NCBI GenBank assembly: GCA_947492525.1 | Contig: CANLNQ010000028.1 | Coordinates: forward strand, 28,263 to 92,262 | Direction of reading: 5' to 3' | Source: an uncultured Granulosicoccus sp. | GTDB taxonomy: Bacteria; Pseudomonadota; Gammaproteobacteria; Granulosicoccales; Granulosicoccaceae | DNA: 64,000 nt | Part shown: positions 52,599 through 61,089 of the stretch, in pieces | Position numbering within the stretch: the stretch's first letter is position 1 | How the letters are laid out: the number at the start of each line of letters is the position of its first letter | Notes under the pieces: model-generated | What the model saw: the letters and a program-made list of their open reading frames with translations, nothing else | The model's database searches: none | Told to the model about the DNA's origin: nothing | Program-made: the position numbers and the translations under genes

Positions 52599-53672
52599 TT
52601 AGTGGCGTAGCCGATTCAAGGCCGTAGCAACCGTTGTTGATACGAAAACAGCGGTTGCCGGGAAAAGCCCAAACAATACGATGTTAGCGAACCCCGATAA
52701 CAGTGGGCTGTCCGTCGCTGCAAGCACCGTCCAAGTCAGGTAGATAGCACTCCAGAACAGCAATATCAGGCCCTCTATCCGGGTTATTGTGTAATCGGTG
52801 ATAATCAACGGCAGTAGTAAAACAGCGGCCACGGCCATTACCCGCACGTCGAACGCAAGTAGTTGCGCAGGAGCCTCAAGTCCGGCAGGCGCAGCGACAC
52901 CGGCAATACCGAGGCACAGTGCGATATTGAAGATGTTGCTGCCGACAACGTTTCCGATCGCCATATCGCGCTGACCTCGAAGCGCCGCCGTAACACTCGC
53001 CGCCACTTCAGGGAGCGAAGTGCCGATAGCCACTACCGTGAGCCCTACAACAAGCTCACTGATTCCGAGTGAGAGAGCAATGACAGTGGCGCCTTTGACC
53101 AAGAGCTGCGCTCCACCAACCAGCCCAACGAGACCGACCACGATAAGCAGTACCGCAGGCACCCTTGCCAGCCAACCGCTGGCATCGGGCAAGTCAACGG
53201 CGACGTTCTGACCGACATTTACCGCTCGACGTGCCTGCACCAGCAACAGCAGTATGTAGCCGATGCCGAGAACGAGCAGAATACCCGCTTCGAGTTTGGA
53301 CAATGTGCCATCGAGAATCAGTAGCAGCAGAAGCAACGAAAACCCGATCATCACCGGTACTTCCTGACGAATCAGTGACATATGGACAGAGAGTGGCAGG
53401 ATGACCGAGGCAAGACCGAGAATTAGCAGAACGTTGAATATGTTGCTGCCCACCACGTTGCCGAGGGCGAGTTCCGTGTTACCGCCGAGTGCAGCTGTGG
53501 TTGAGACGGTGATTTCAGGCATGCTGGTACCTATTGCGACGATCGTTAGTCCAATGATCAGAGGAGGAATACCAAAACGCTGCGCGATCCGCGATGCACC
53601 TGACACAAGGGAATCAGCACCGACGACCAACAGCACCAGACCAAAGGCTATGTACAAAGATGAGAGCAGCAT
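52599..53672 (-). CDS. Na+/Ca2+ antiporter of the CaCA family (YrbG-like)
   Basis: A 357-residue membrane protein with ten predicted helices and two homologous halves. Each half carries the ion-binding alpha repeat: AIGTSMPEITVSTTAAL ... GNVVGSNIFNVLLILG near residue 47 and AIGTSLPEVAASVTAAL ... GNVVGSNIFNIALCLG near residue 216. These Gly-Thr-Ser-x-Pro-Glu and Gly-Ser-Asn-x-Phe-Asn motifs hold the transported cations. It exchanges Ca2+ against Na+ or H+ across the inner membrane. Stand-alone gene. Confidence 0.9.
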   Translation of the reverse strand: MLLSSLYIAFGLVLLVVGADSLVSGASRIAQRFGIPPLIIGLTIVAIGTSMPEITVSTTAALGGNTELALGNVVGSNIFNVLLILGLASVILPLSVHMSLIRQEVPVMIGFSLLLLLLILDGTLSKLEAGILLVLGIGYILLLLVQARRAVNVGQNVAVDLPDASGWLARVPAVLLIVVGLVGLVGGAQLLVKGATVIALSLGISELVVGLTVVAIGTSLPEVAASVTAALRGQRDMAIGNVVGSNIFNIALCLGIAGVAAPAGLEAPAQLLAFDVRVMAVAAVLLLPLIITDYTITRIEGLILLFWSAIYLTWTVLAATDSPLLSGFANIVLFGLFPATAVFVSTTVATALNRLRH

Positions 53673-53844
53673 GTTCCAGACCTGAGAAAAGTCGCGTGAG
53701 TGTAGCGATCTTCTGCCTGTTTAAAAGAGAATCTCCAGAAAGTAATCAGCATATTTACGGGCTATAGCTGAGGCTGATCCGCCGCATGGAAAACGTACAC
53801 CAGGAAAGCCAAGAATCCTTGAAACGCCGTGCCGTGGGTCAGTC

Positions 53845-54047
53845 ATAGCAGTTGCCGAGTCACTTTGACATCGCGCGTGCCACGGCAAGCAGGGTAGGTT
53901 GAGCCACCCATGAAGGAATTTCCTGCACGGGGTCCTCGACTGGCAACGCGCCTTACCAGGTCTGCCTTGCACAAGGGGCACTGCGAGTGGTTGGCGGGCA
54001 CAGGAGGCTTGTCGGCTTCTGCGCTGGGCGTTTCGCCCTGCACAGAT
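53845..54047 (-). pseudogene. Detached copy of the 3' end of the Mrr-like nuclease gene
   Basis: About 200 bp are roughly 90 percent identical, by eye, to 57417-57618, the end of the nuclease gene. The minus strand encodes ETPSAEADKPPVPANHSQCPLC and the zinc ribbon, but the third zinc cysteine is lost (FMGGSTYPAC instead of FMGCSTYPAC). The nuclease part is absent; the copy abuts the end of the TetR gene. Same orientation as the parent gene. Confidence 0.85.
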
Positions 54048-54051
54048 GCCA

Positions 54052-54657
54052 CTATTCACCGCTCTTGCGAAAGCGCCCCAAAAACATCTCGATCACTTCA
54101 CGACGCAAGCGAGCGATATGCCTGGCTTCCATCGGGCCATGCACGACCTGAGGCCAGACAATCGTACCGGCAATCATCGCCCAGAACATCTCCGACGCGA
54201 ATGCCGCATCCGGTATCTCCAGCTTGCCGTCGTGAGCGGCAGCTTGTAGCCAATGCGTCAGGTGATTGTCTGTTCGATAAGCTTGCGCCAGACTGTCGCG
54301 GAACAGATCAGGGTCGCTGACCGCCACGCTGAGCCCGACGCGCGTAAGTCCCAGCCACAATGGGTCCACGACAACACGTTCCTTGGTGGCCGCGAATGCT
54401 TCCAGCTGGGGGGCAAGGTCCGCATCAGGGTTGTAGTCGATCGCCTGCAGAGCGGATATCTCTAACAGAAAGCGCTCTATAACGGCTTTGAACAGTCGCT
54501 CCTTTCCCTCGAAATGGTTGTACACGGTCCGCTTCGAAGCCTGTGCGACCTCAGCGATGCGATCCATACTGGCGTTCTCGTAGCCCTCCGTCTGGAAGAC
54601 CTCCAGTGCCGCATCGAGTATCGACTCTCTCTTGACGCTGGTATCTCGTCTTGCCAT
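54052..54657 (-). CDS. TetR/AcrR-family repressor
   Basis: A 201-residue protein with N-terminal helix-turn-helix (ILDAALEVFQTEGYENASMDRIAE, then QASKRTVYNHFEGKERLFKAVIERF) and an all-helical C-terminal dimer/ligand domain of the TetR_C_7-like type. It probably represses itself and the divergent MBL-fold hydrolase by binding the dyad at 54728-54742. Confidence 0.87.
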   Translation of the reverse strand: MARRDTSVKRESILDAALEVFQTEGYENASMDRIAEVAQASKRTVYNHFEGKERLFKAVIERFLLEISALQAIDYNPDADLAPQLEAFAATKERVVVDPLWLGLTRVGLSVAVSDPDLFRDSLAQAYRTDNHLTHWLQAAAHDGKLEIPDAAFASEMFWAMIAGTIVWPQVVHGPMEARHIARLRREVIEMFLGRFRKSGE

Positions 54658-54727
54658 CGATTGTCAGTTTGCCTGTCAGGTTTGCCTATTGCTGCAATGC
54701 ACTGAACACTTGTTGAACACAAAGTAC

Positions 54728-54742
54728 ACTACACGGTGTAGT
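54728..54742. promoter_or_regulatory. TetR-type operator dyad
   Basis: ACTACAC-G-GTGTAGT is a perfect 7+7 inverted repeat around one base. It lies in the 124-bp gap between the divergent tetR and hydrolase genes, 40 bp before the hydrolase start, overlapping AT-rich promoter-like sequence. Confidence 0.65.
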
Positions 54743-54781
54743 ATACATACTATTGAGACTCTTCCGTAGGTCTGCCGGACT

Positions 54782-55999
54782 TTGAAATTCAGCGACAACA
54801 GCATACGCCGCGGGCTGGGCAAACGGCAGTGGAGGCGATCTCTACTGATTTTCATGTCTGCCGTTTTCGTTCTTGCTCTACTGATTCTGATGATTGATGC
54901 GTATGTCGCGCTCGGCGCGAAACCCTCCGGCCAGCGACTCGAGCGGATTTCCCAATCACCACGATTCGTCGACGGTCGCTTTCAAAATACCTTGCCCGCT
55001 ATCGCGGACGGACTCTCGTTAGCGACACTGCGAGACTATGTTGTTGGGGGCAGCGATTATCGGAAGCCTGCCGAATCATTACCTGTTCAGGTGCGGGCCG
55101 GGCTTGACAAACCGACGTCCGAGTTGAGAATCACATGGCTAGGACATTCGACGCTCATTGTCGAGCTTGACGGTGCGCGTATTCTCGTCGACCCAGTCTG
55201 GGGTTCGCGCGCCTCGCCGAGTCGCTTCATCGGGACCAAGCGCTTTTACACCCCGCCCTTGGCCATAGAGGCATTGCCACCTATCGACGCGGTCGTGATC
55301 TCGCACGATCACTATGATCACCTCGATCTACCGACCGTGCGTGCCTTGGCGTCGAAAATCGGACGGTGGGTAGTGCCGCTTGGTATCGGCTCGCACCTTG
55401 AGCGTTGGGGTATTGAGCCAACGCTCATCAGCGAGGTCGACTGGTGGGACGAAGTGAAAGTAGGGGATATACGTCTCGTTAGCACCCCGGCCAGGCATTT
55501 CTCCGGGCGTAGTCTCACCGACCGTGACACGACGCTCTGGTCAGGCTGGGCCTTTATCGGTGCCGAACAACGTGCCTGGTTCAGCGGCGATACGGCGATG
55601 ACGCCCGAGTTTCGGGAGATAGGCGAACGTCTCGGTCCCTTCGATGTGACGATGATCGAAACGGGCGCCTACCATGCTAGCTGGTCCGATGTTCATCTTG
55701 GGCCAGAACAAGCGCTCAAGGCCCACGCGATGGTAAACGGGCGGCTGCTCGTACCCGTGCACTGGGGCCTGTTTGACCTCGCACTACATGGCTGGACAGA
55801 ACCGGCTGAACGAGTGCGGGTGGCGGCGATGGCAGGCGGTGTGCCAGTAGCCTTTCCGCTTCCGGGCCAGAGTATTACCCCGACGGCGTTCCCTTCAGAG
55901 CGCTGGTGGCCCGAGCTACCTTGGCAGAACGCTTCCGAAGCGCCAATAGTTTCCACGGGCGTCGCAGAGATCGTTGGCGCTGGCGCGCTTGCACAATGA
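54782..55999 (+). CDS. Membrane-anchored MBL-fold hydrolase (UlaG / NAPE-PLD-like)
   Basis: 405 residues if it starts at TTG 54782; an ATG at 54854 would remove 24 residues and part of the basic N-region before the helix (LLIFMSAVFVLALLILMIDA). The metallo-beta-lactamase domain starts ITWLGHSTLIVELDGARILVDP. It has the zinc motif SHDHYDHLD, then PARHFSGR, WFSGDT and a final VHWGLFDLALH. This matches the UlaG-like/NAPE-PLD branch, hydrolases of phosphodiesters or lactones, here held on the periplasmic side. Divergent from its likely TetR repressor. Confidence 0.82.
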   Translation: MKFSDNSIRRGLGKRQWRRSLLIFMSAVFVLALLILMIDAYVALGAKPSGQRLERISQSPRFVDGRFQNTLPAIADGLSLATLRDYVVGGSDYRKPAESLPVQVRAGLDKPTSELRITWLGHSTLIVELDGARILVDPVWGSRASPSRFIGTKRFYTPPLAIEALPPIDAVVISHDHYDHLDLPTVRALASKIGRWVVPLGIGSHLERWGIEPTLISEVDWWDEVKVGDIRLVSTPARHFSGRSLTDRDTTLWSGWAFIGAEQRAWFSGDTAMTPEFREIGERLGPFDVTMIETGAYHASWSDVHLGPEQALKAHAMVNGRLLVPVHWGLFDLALHGWTEPAERVRVAAMAGGVPVAFPLPGQSITPTAFPSERWWPELPWQNASEAPIVSTGVAEIVGAGALAQ

Positions 56000-56039
56000 A
56001 CTTGATCTCGTAATTCAAATTTTTTGGTACTGTCATGCA

Positions 56040-56606
56040 TCACTACAAGCTTGTCTCTTTGCAGATGATGCAGTAATCCTGCGTGAAATCACTCGGTTGA
56101 CTGCCCGCCATCACAACGAGTCAGTGACCTTCACCCCCATCCGCGACCCTGAAGACGTTGGAAATGGGGTGCACATTCACATGAGCTTTCGGGATAGAGA
56201 GGCATCGGTCAGGATTTGCCCTGTGACATCAGATGATCCCGAGCGAATTGCCAAGCAATACAACTTCGAGTATCGGGCAGCCGAAGCGGCCGCGTCCCCC
56301 TATTTAGCGTTGGCGGCTATCGTCCACGCGAGATGCCAGGGCATCGAGGACGAGTTGACGGCTCCGCAGGTCACGGATGAGGACCTGTCCTTGCTTTCGC
56401 CACAGGAACTGGAAGAAAAAGGCTATGTGCGTCTACCCGAATCTCTGAACGAAGCTCTCGAGCGGTTTGAAGACAACAAAACTGTCTGTTCCTGGTTCCC
56501 GACAGGCTTTTCCAGCGTCTATGCAGCGCACAAGCGAGGCGAAATGCAGGTGCTGGAAGGAATGGATGAGACAGCTCGCTGTGCTGCCTACGAGGACGTG
56601 TATTAA
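56040..56606 (+). pseudogene. Glutamine-synthetase-family pseudogene with internal deletion
   Basis: The frame matches the C-terminal catalytic half of glutamine/gamma-glutamylpolyamine synthetases: LFADDAVILREITRLTA, then VTFTPIRDPEDVGNGVHIHMS. It jumps straight to REASVRICPVTSDDPER and continues FEYRAAEAAASPYLALAAIVHARCQGI to the C-terminus. The roughly 90 residues that normally lie between HIHMS and the NREASxRICP arginine motif are absent, as is the whole N-terminal half. No start codon with a ribosome-binding site is visible, and it begins inside or just after the end of the MBL gene. Not functional. Confidence 0.8.
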
Positions 56607-56701
56607 CCTTTTGGAGGCTGACTTCGACGCTCCGGTTGATGGCTCAGACCTGTTGTAAAAGCTCTTTCAGGTACTACACGCCAGAATCGGGCAGGGTGAA
56701 T

Positions 56702-57214
56702 CTAGAAGTGAAAGTCGGCTGCATAGCAGTGTTGCCCATCGAAGTCTGCCTTACCGATGTTCGCACCGCCATGACGAAGGATGGCGAAAGCCATGGAGAC
56801 ATGGAAGAAGAAGTTGGGAAGTGCAAATGTGGTTACAAATGTCGTTGCGCTCTGGCTGAGCTCCGCGGCACCAGCGGTGTGCTGGATCACCCGAGCACTT
56901 GCGCCATCAAAATCACCCACAGCCATGTTCCGCAGCTGGGTGTCTGTTTGGTCTACAAGCCGAACCAGATCGCTTCGAGACAGCACTTGATGTTCGGAGC
57001 CTGACACGTCCCCTCCAAGCAGCGGCTGCACAGTGCGAGCGATGAATCCGATAGCAGTCTGCAAGTGTTCGGACGCGGTGAATGTATGGGTCGCAAGCCT
57101 TTCCTCCAGCAGCGGCTCTTGCTCGTCCGACAACTTCGTCAGAAGCAGCTTCACACATTCCAGATAGTGCCGGAACACCGGAACGGTTGCTTCAAAGAGA
57201 GCAGTGTCGTTCAT
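56702..57214 (-). CDS. DUF1993 (DinB-like) protein
   Basis: A 170-residue all-helical protein. FRHYLECVKLLLTKL, FTASEHLQTAIGFIARTV and the late block FVTTFALPNFFFHVSMAFAILRHGG are typical of DUF1993, a DinB/YfiT-like four-helix family of unknown activity. The histidines that could bind metal in DinB folds (H23 region, H47 and the FHVSMA histidine) are present. Confidence 0.78.
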   Translation of the reverse strand: MNDTALFEATVPVFRHYLECVKLLLTKLSDEQEPLLEERLATHTFTASEHLQTAIGFIARTVQPLLGGDVSGSEHQVLSRSDLVRLVDQTDTQLRNMAVGDFDGASARVIQHTAGAAELSQSATTFVTTFALPNFFFHVSMAFAILRHGGANIGKADFDGQHCYAADFHF

Positions 57215-57416
57215 TGCGGTAGGACTCCCTTTTTATCAATGCTGCCCCGAAGCTTATCAAATACGATGCAGAGCTACGCGGTCCACCTTGACCCTGATGG
57301 AAACGCGAGGATGATGGCTGAAGATCTGACTGGTGCCGATTGACTGCCTCGCCTGTATGCGAAGTCCGCCAATTACAACAATATCATCCAGCGGCCATCT
57401 CGCTCATCGAGCTCGT

Positions 57417-57618
57417 ATAGCAGTTGTCAAGCCACTCTGATATCGCGCGTTCCACGGCAAGCAGGGTAGGTTGAGCAACCCATGAAGGTACTTCCTGCTT
57501 GGGGTCCTCGTCTGGCAACGCGCCTTACCATATCTGCCTTGCACAAGGGGCACTGCGAGTGGTTGGCGGGCACTGGAGGCTTGTCGGCTTTTGCGCTGGG
57601 CGTCTCGCCCCGCACATG
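57417..57618. repeat. Parent copy of a 200-bp direct repeat
   Basis: This segment, covering the last codons of the nuclease gene and its 3' flank, recurs at 53845-54047 in the same orientation. The two copies bracket 3.4 kb with tetR, the MBL hydrolase, the glutamine synthetase remnant and DUF1993. Confidence 0.85.
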
Positions 57619-58230
57619 CGATAGCAGTTTGACCAGTGCCGCCCCGTCTATCAGCTCGATGCCGTTGTCGACGGCAAAGGAAATAGCCGGTGCTGTAAAT
57701 TCCCCGCTGCTCACGATCATCCCGTGATCTGCTTTGTGAGCCGTCATGACACCAAGATGCTCACGCACAATCGGCACGCCGATCTTGTTCGAGCGCCAAT
57801 GCTTGCACTGCACCAGCGTGTGTTTGCCTGCACGCGTCAGGGTAAGGTCAATGCCGTCATCCGGCCCAGACCCTCCATTCTCGTTCACTAGATAGCCCTG
57901 CTGCCGGTAAGCTTCTCCAATGAGCTGTTCGAACTTCTTCCAGGAGAGTGAGCGGATCGACTCGATTCCGGTTTGCCGGGCCAGAAGCTTCCGTCGTTGC
58001 AGACGCATGAACATCGAGCGAACCGCCGAACCTGCGCTCAGTACTAGCAACGCCACACTCAAAGGCTTTGCCAGTGATGGCATTCGGCTGGCCAATCCTG
58101 CGAGCAGCGGGTGCTCAATCGGAAAGTTCGGCAAACCATAGACACCAACCGCATAGACAATGGCAGCGAGCAGCGTCAAAAACCACCAGGGGAATGTCAG
58201 CCACAGTGACAGTGAGGATTGTCGAGCCAT
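57427..58230 (-). CDS. Membrane-anchored Mrr-like restriction endonuclease with zinc ribbon
   Basis: Start at ATG 58230 (MARQSSLSLWLTFPW), 267 residues. Two membrane helices (about 9-32 and 50-72) precede an Mrr_cat nuclease domain: SWKKFEQLIGEAYRQQGYLV, the PD-(D/E)xK core DDGIDLTL ... LVQCKHW, and IVSSGEFTAPAISFA. A C-terminal topoisomerase-type zinc ribbon (CPLCKADMVRRV ... FMGCSTYPACRG) follows a proline-rich linker. Such proteins cut modified or foreign DNA, or process DNA at the membrane. A decayed DUF1016 fragment sits nearby. Confidence 0.82.
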   Translation of the reverse strand: MARQSSLSLWLTFPWWFLTLLAAIVYAVGVYGLPNFPIEHPLLAGLASRMPSLAKPLSVALLVLSAGSAVRSMFMRLQRRKLLARQTGIESIRSLSWKKFEQLIGEAYRQQGYLVNENGGSGPDDGIDLTLTRAGKHTLVQCKHWRSNKIGVPIVREHLGVMTAHKADHGMIVSSGEFTAPAISFAVDNGIELIDGAALVKLLSHVRGETPSAKADKPPVPANHSQCPLCKADMVRRVARRGPQAGSTFMGCSTYPACRGTRDIRVA

Positions 58231-58693
58231 GACACAATTACAAGATGCTGGAGATAGCAAAATTAGCGGCTCTGGTTCGCCTATACTGAACCCCATGACT
58301 GAATTCGCACCTGGCAGGTTCGATGGAAAAAATCGAGATGAAGATTGGTTCCTGTATGTAAGCCGTCATTGCGGTCGGACACTGATTGCCTATCACTGAA
58401 TCTGCCGCATGCAGACCAAGACCTGGACTCCGGGGCGGGCACGTCAGCAGAGCCAAATAGGGCGACCAATTAAGAGAAAAGGCCTATTTGCTACAGACTC
58501 CTGCAGAAGGCAATTCGGCCACGACGAATTAGTCAGGCAGTGCCTGAGCAATTCTTACCGATGGCAAGGTCAGGTAAAATGAACGCACCTACATCAGGTT
58601 TGAGGCACTGAAACACAGGCCCAGGCTGGTAGTCAGATTTACCGCAAGGCGCTGCATCAGGGTCTTACCATAAGTCGCCTGTTCAGCCCCCTG
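58231..58693. other. Intergenic region of about 460 bp
   Basis: No supported gene. It separates the nuclease gene from a block of broken genes and insertion sequences, and its base composition is mixed. I see no clear RNA gene or array. Confidence 0.35.
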
Positions 58694-58846
58694 TTACTCT
58701 GCTTCGACACTCCGACGACCGATCTCCCGGTAGGTGGCTGTCATCAGCGCATTGATCTGTCGAATCGCCGTGTTCTTTGAGGATTTAATCAGCTTGTGTT
58801 GAATCCGCTCGTAGTGTGGGTCTGAAAGGGTTGTCTTGTTCTCCAT
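58694..58846 (-). pseudogene. Fragment resembling the DUF1016/YhcG N-terminal domain
   Basis: A 50-codon frame (MENKTTLSDPHYERIQHKLI, then KSSKNTAIRQINALMTATYR and EIGRR) matches the start of DUF1016 nucleases, whose N-terminal domain has the pattern of a Val-Asn-x-x-Leu-x-x-x-Tyr-Trp-x-Ile-Gly helix. Full proteins exceed 300 residues and the nuclease domain is absent. Tyr-Trp is Tyr-Arg here. Confidence 0.5.
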
Positions 58847-58871
58847 GACCCTTTAGCGACTTCGGACATCA

Positions 58872-59311
58872 TCAAGTGCGATACTTCCGTAGCCGGGTCA
58901 AGCTGCCGACAACGTCAACTTTCTTTCGCACTTTCTCTACGGTGCCCTCAGGCAGTTTGTAGTGCATCTTCGTCCTGTTTGTAGAGCTCGTCCATAGACA
59001 GATATCGGCAAGAGCCCATGCGTCGGCGCCTGGGGGCATTCTCATCGGTGAATTCTCATTCGTAACCGCCTGCCAGACGGCTTGGGCAACATCCTCAGGC
59101 GTGGTGACTTCAGTACCGGAGCGGAGCCCTGCAAGGTAGTCATTAACGGAGTCGGTATAAGGCTCGGGTATGTCCATTCCCATGCGCGAAACGGCATTCT
59201 TGCCGAAGCTTGTGGCAGGCGCCGATCCCGGTAGCACTAGACGCGTAAGTAAGCCAAAGAGAGTGGCTTCGATGGCAAGGCTTTCCGTGAAGGCGCTCAG
59301 GGCAGCCTTGC
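58872..59311 (-). pseudogene. 3' part of an SDR gene split by insertion sequences
   Basis: The frame continues the short-chain dehydrogenase cut at 61090: SKAALSAFTESLAIEATLFG, then TRLVLPGSAPATSFGKNA, to the end at 58872. It contains the catalytic lysine region and C-terminal substrate loop. Removing 59312-61094 (element plus one CTTGC copy) restores the reading frame Ser-Ala-Ser-Lys-Ala-Ala. Confidence 0.88.
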
Positions 59312-59427
59312 TGCATATTCCGGCGCAACGTGAACAGTCGTTCTGGGCGAACGTGAACACTGATTCCGGTTCAACGTGAACGCTCGTTCCGATCGGTGTT
59401 TTGCAAGATAGTTGTCGCGTAAATTTT

Positions 59428-60462
59428 TTAGGCTACCAGCTGATCTCTCTGTGGGTTGAGCGATACAGAGCCTTGCACCGACCAGTCTCGAGTATCACCT
59501 GACCATCTTTCCGGGTTCTTGGCACGTACGGACTCGTATAGCGCTGCGCGTTTTTTCAGAATAGCTCTGTCCTCACCTCGATGACGCTGCGCCGGGGTGA
59601 CAAAATTGATTCTGCTGTGACGATGTTCTTCGTTGTACCAGCGAACAAATTCTGCTGCCCATACTCTTGCCTTCTCCAATGATTCAAACCCCTCTGATGG
59701 GTAGCGCGGGCAGTACTTCAATGTTTTGAAAAGGGACTCAGAATATGGGTTGTCATTGCTGACACCCGGCCTGCTCCGTGAGCCTGATACTCCCAACTCG
59801 TACATCTTTGCCTGCATCGTCAAGCACTTCATTGGGCTGCCGTTATCCGAGTGCAATACCAACCCTGTGTGACTACATTTTTCGGCCCATATCGCTCGCT
59901 GGATTAGCTCTGACGCTAGCTCGCCAGTTTCACTCTGGTGAACCTCGAATCCAACAATCTTACGACTGTAGATATCCTCTATCATGTACAGATAGTAGTG
60001 CAGGCCTTTCACTCGAGTCGGCAAATAGCTGATGTCCCAGGACCATAAGCTATTAGGTGCTTTAGCCATATGATGGGTCGGTTTACTCACACTCCTTTTT
60101 GTCTTTTCCTTACCCCTGTGATTGAGCTGACCAGCAGCTTTTAGTACTCGATAAAAACTGGATTCAGAGCCAATATAAATGCCACGATCGGCTAGAATTG
60201 GGACAATCTGGCTCGGCGGCAGACTTGCAAATTCTTTTTGGTTGCATACCTGCAAAATGCGCTCTCGTTCCAGAGCACTAAGCCTGTTGGAGGGAGGGGT
60301 GCGTACGGCGTCAGGCCTTTTGTCGCAACCAACACGGCCCCCATGGCACCAGCGCTGTAGCGTTCTTATGGTGATCATAGCCACTTGGCAGGCTTTAGCT
60401 TTTCGTGCCCCCGCAGCTATTGCCTCCTCGATCCATCCCACCAATTTTTCACGCTCCGACAA
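59428..60462 (-). CDS. IS3-family transposase OrfB (DDE integrase)
   Basis: A 344-residue open frame from a TTG codon. It has an HTH_21 segment (LQVCNQKEFASLPPSQIVPI) and an rve integrase core with the three acidic residues: WSWDISYLPT, VLHSDNGSPMK and YSESLFKTLKYCP. It is normally made as an OrfAB fusion: a minus-strand A AAA AAG slip site at 60510-60504 near the end of orfA shifts ribosomes by -1 straight into this frame, which is open across the junction. The frame is intact, so the element may be active. Confidence 0.88.
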   Translation of the reverse strand: MSEREKLVGWIEEAIAAGARKAKACQVAMITIRTLQRWCHGGRVGCDKRPDAVRTPPSNRLSALERERILQVCNQKEFASLPPSQIVPILADRGIYIGSESSFYRVLKAAGQLNHRGKEKTKRSVSKPTHHMAKAPNSLWSWDISYLPTRVKGLHYYLYMIEDIYSRKIVGFEVHQSETGELASELIQRAIWAEKCSHTGLVLHSDNGSPMKCLTMQAKMYELGVSGSRSRPGVSNDNPYSESLFKTLKYCPRYPSEGFESLEKARVWAAEFVRWYNEEHRHSRINFVTPAQRHRGEDRAILKKRAALYESVRAKNPERWSGDTRDWSVQGSVSLNPQRDQLVA

Positions 60463-60467
60463 CGAGG

Positions 60468-60962
60468 TTAGTCGTCCTCGTTTTCCTGCCGAAGCGCATC
60501 GAGCTTTTTTCCAAGCACCAACAAGGCCGCAGCCTCCGCCAATGCCTTGTCCTTGCGCGCCAGCTCCTGTTCAAGTTGCTTTATTCGCTTCTTGTCAGCG
60601 CTGGATGATGATTTGGCTTTCTTCTGTTGATCGCTGCTCTTCATATTTCCCTGGATACAAGCTTCTCTCCACATCGCCACTTGCTCAAGATACAACCCCT
60701 TGCGGCGACAATATTCACTCAGTTCCACCTCCGATAAGGTGGCACACTCCAATACTACAGTGAACTTCTCTTGCGAAGACCAACGGTCTGACGAGCGATG
60801 AACAGTGCGTTCTTCAGTACCAACATTAAACCGGTTCTTCCACTTATGCAGCGTGGCATAGGCAATCCCTTCTTCAATAGCAAACTGACGGAAAGAAAGC
60901 GGTGATTCCATCAATCGCTGAACCACTGCCTGTTTATGTTCATCCGTTGTGCGTTCTCTCAC
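60468..60962 (-). CDS. IS3-family transposase OrfA
   Basis: A 164-residue protein. The helix-turn-helix is DEHKQAVVQRLMESPLSFRQ ... AYATLHKWKNRF, and a second such unit follows (FTVVLECATLSEVELSEYCR). It ends with a leucine-zipper-like helix (DKKRIKQLEQELARKDKALA). The doubled helix-turn-helix is longer than most OrfA proteins. The A6G frameshift heptamer (60504-60510) lies 12 codons before its stop. Confidence 0.87.
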   Translation of the reverse strand: MRERTTDEHKQAVVQRLMESPLSFRQFAIEEGIAYATLHKWKNRFNVGTEERTVHRSSDRWSSQEKFTVVLECATLSEVELSEYCRRKGLYLEQVAMWREACIQGNMKSSDQQKKAKSSSSADKKRIKQLEQELARKDKALAEAAALLVLGKKLDALRQENEDD

Positions 60963-61089
60963 AACTCATTCCAACCGCCCCTCGTGTTCACAAATGAGGC
61001 GACAACTATCCTGACACAGGGGGGATGCGTTGGTCGGAACGGTGTTCACGTTCGACCGGAATGAGCGTTCATCTTCGCCGGAATACGCA

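Larger units (their letters stand above)
59402..61016 (-). mobile_element. IS3-family insertion sequence nested inside the shell
   Basis: The ends share the inverted repeat GATAGTTGTCGC (59407-59418 and, inverted, 60999-61010), with TG/CA outer dinucleotides. It encodes orfA and orfB on the minus strand. No clean target duplication is visible, so its immediate flanks may have been altered after insertion. Confidence 0.8.
59312..61089. mobile_element. IS21-like shell inserted in the SDR gene
   Basis: The outer ends are inverted repeats: TGCATATTCCGGCGCAACGT at 59312 and, on the minus strand, TGCGTATTCCGGCGAAGATG from 61089. Both ends carry several internal copies of a GTTCACGTT/GTGAAC motif, as IS21-family termini do. 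The flanks carry a 5-bp target duplication CTTGC (59307-59311 and 61090-61094). No istA/istB genes remain; the interior is now an IS3-family element. Confidence 0.75.
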
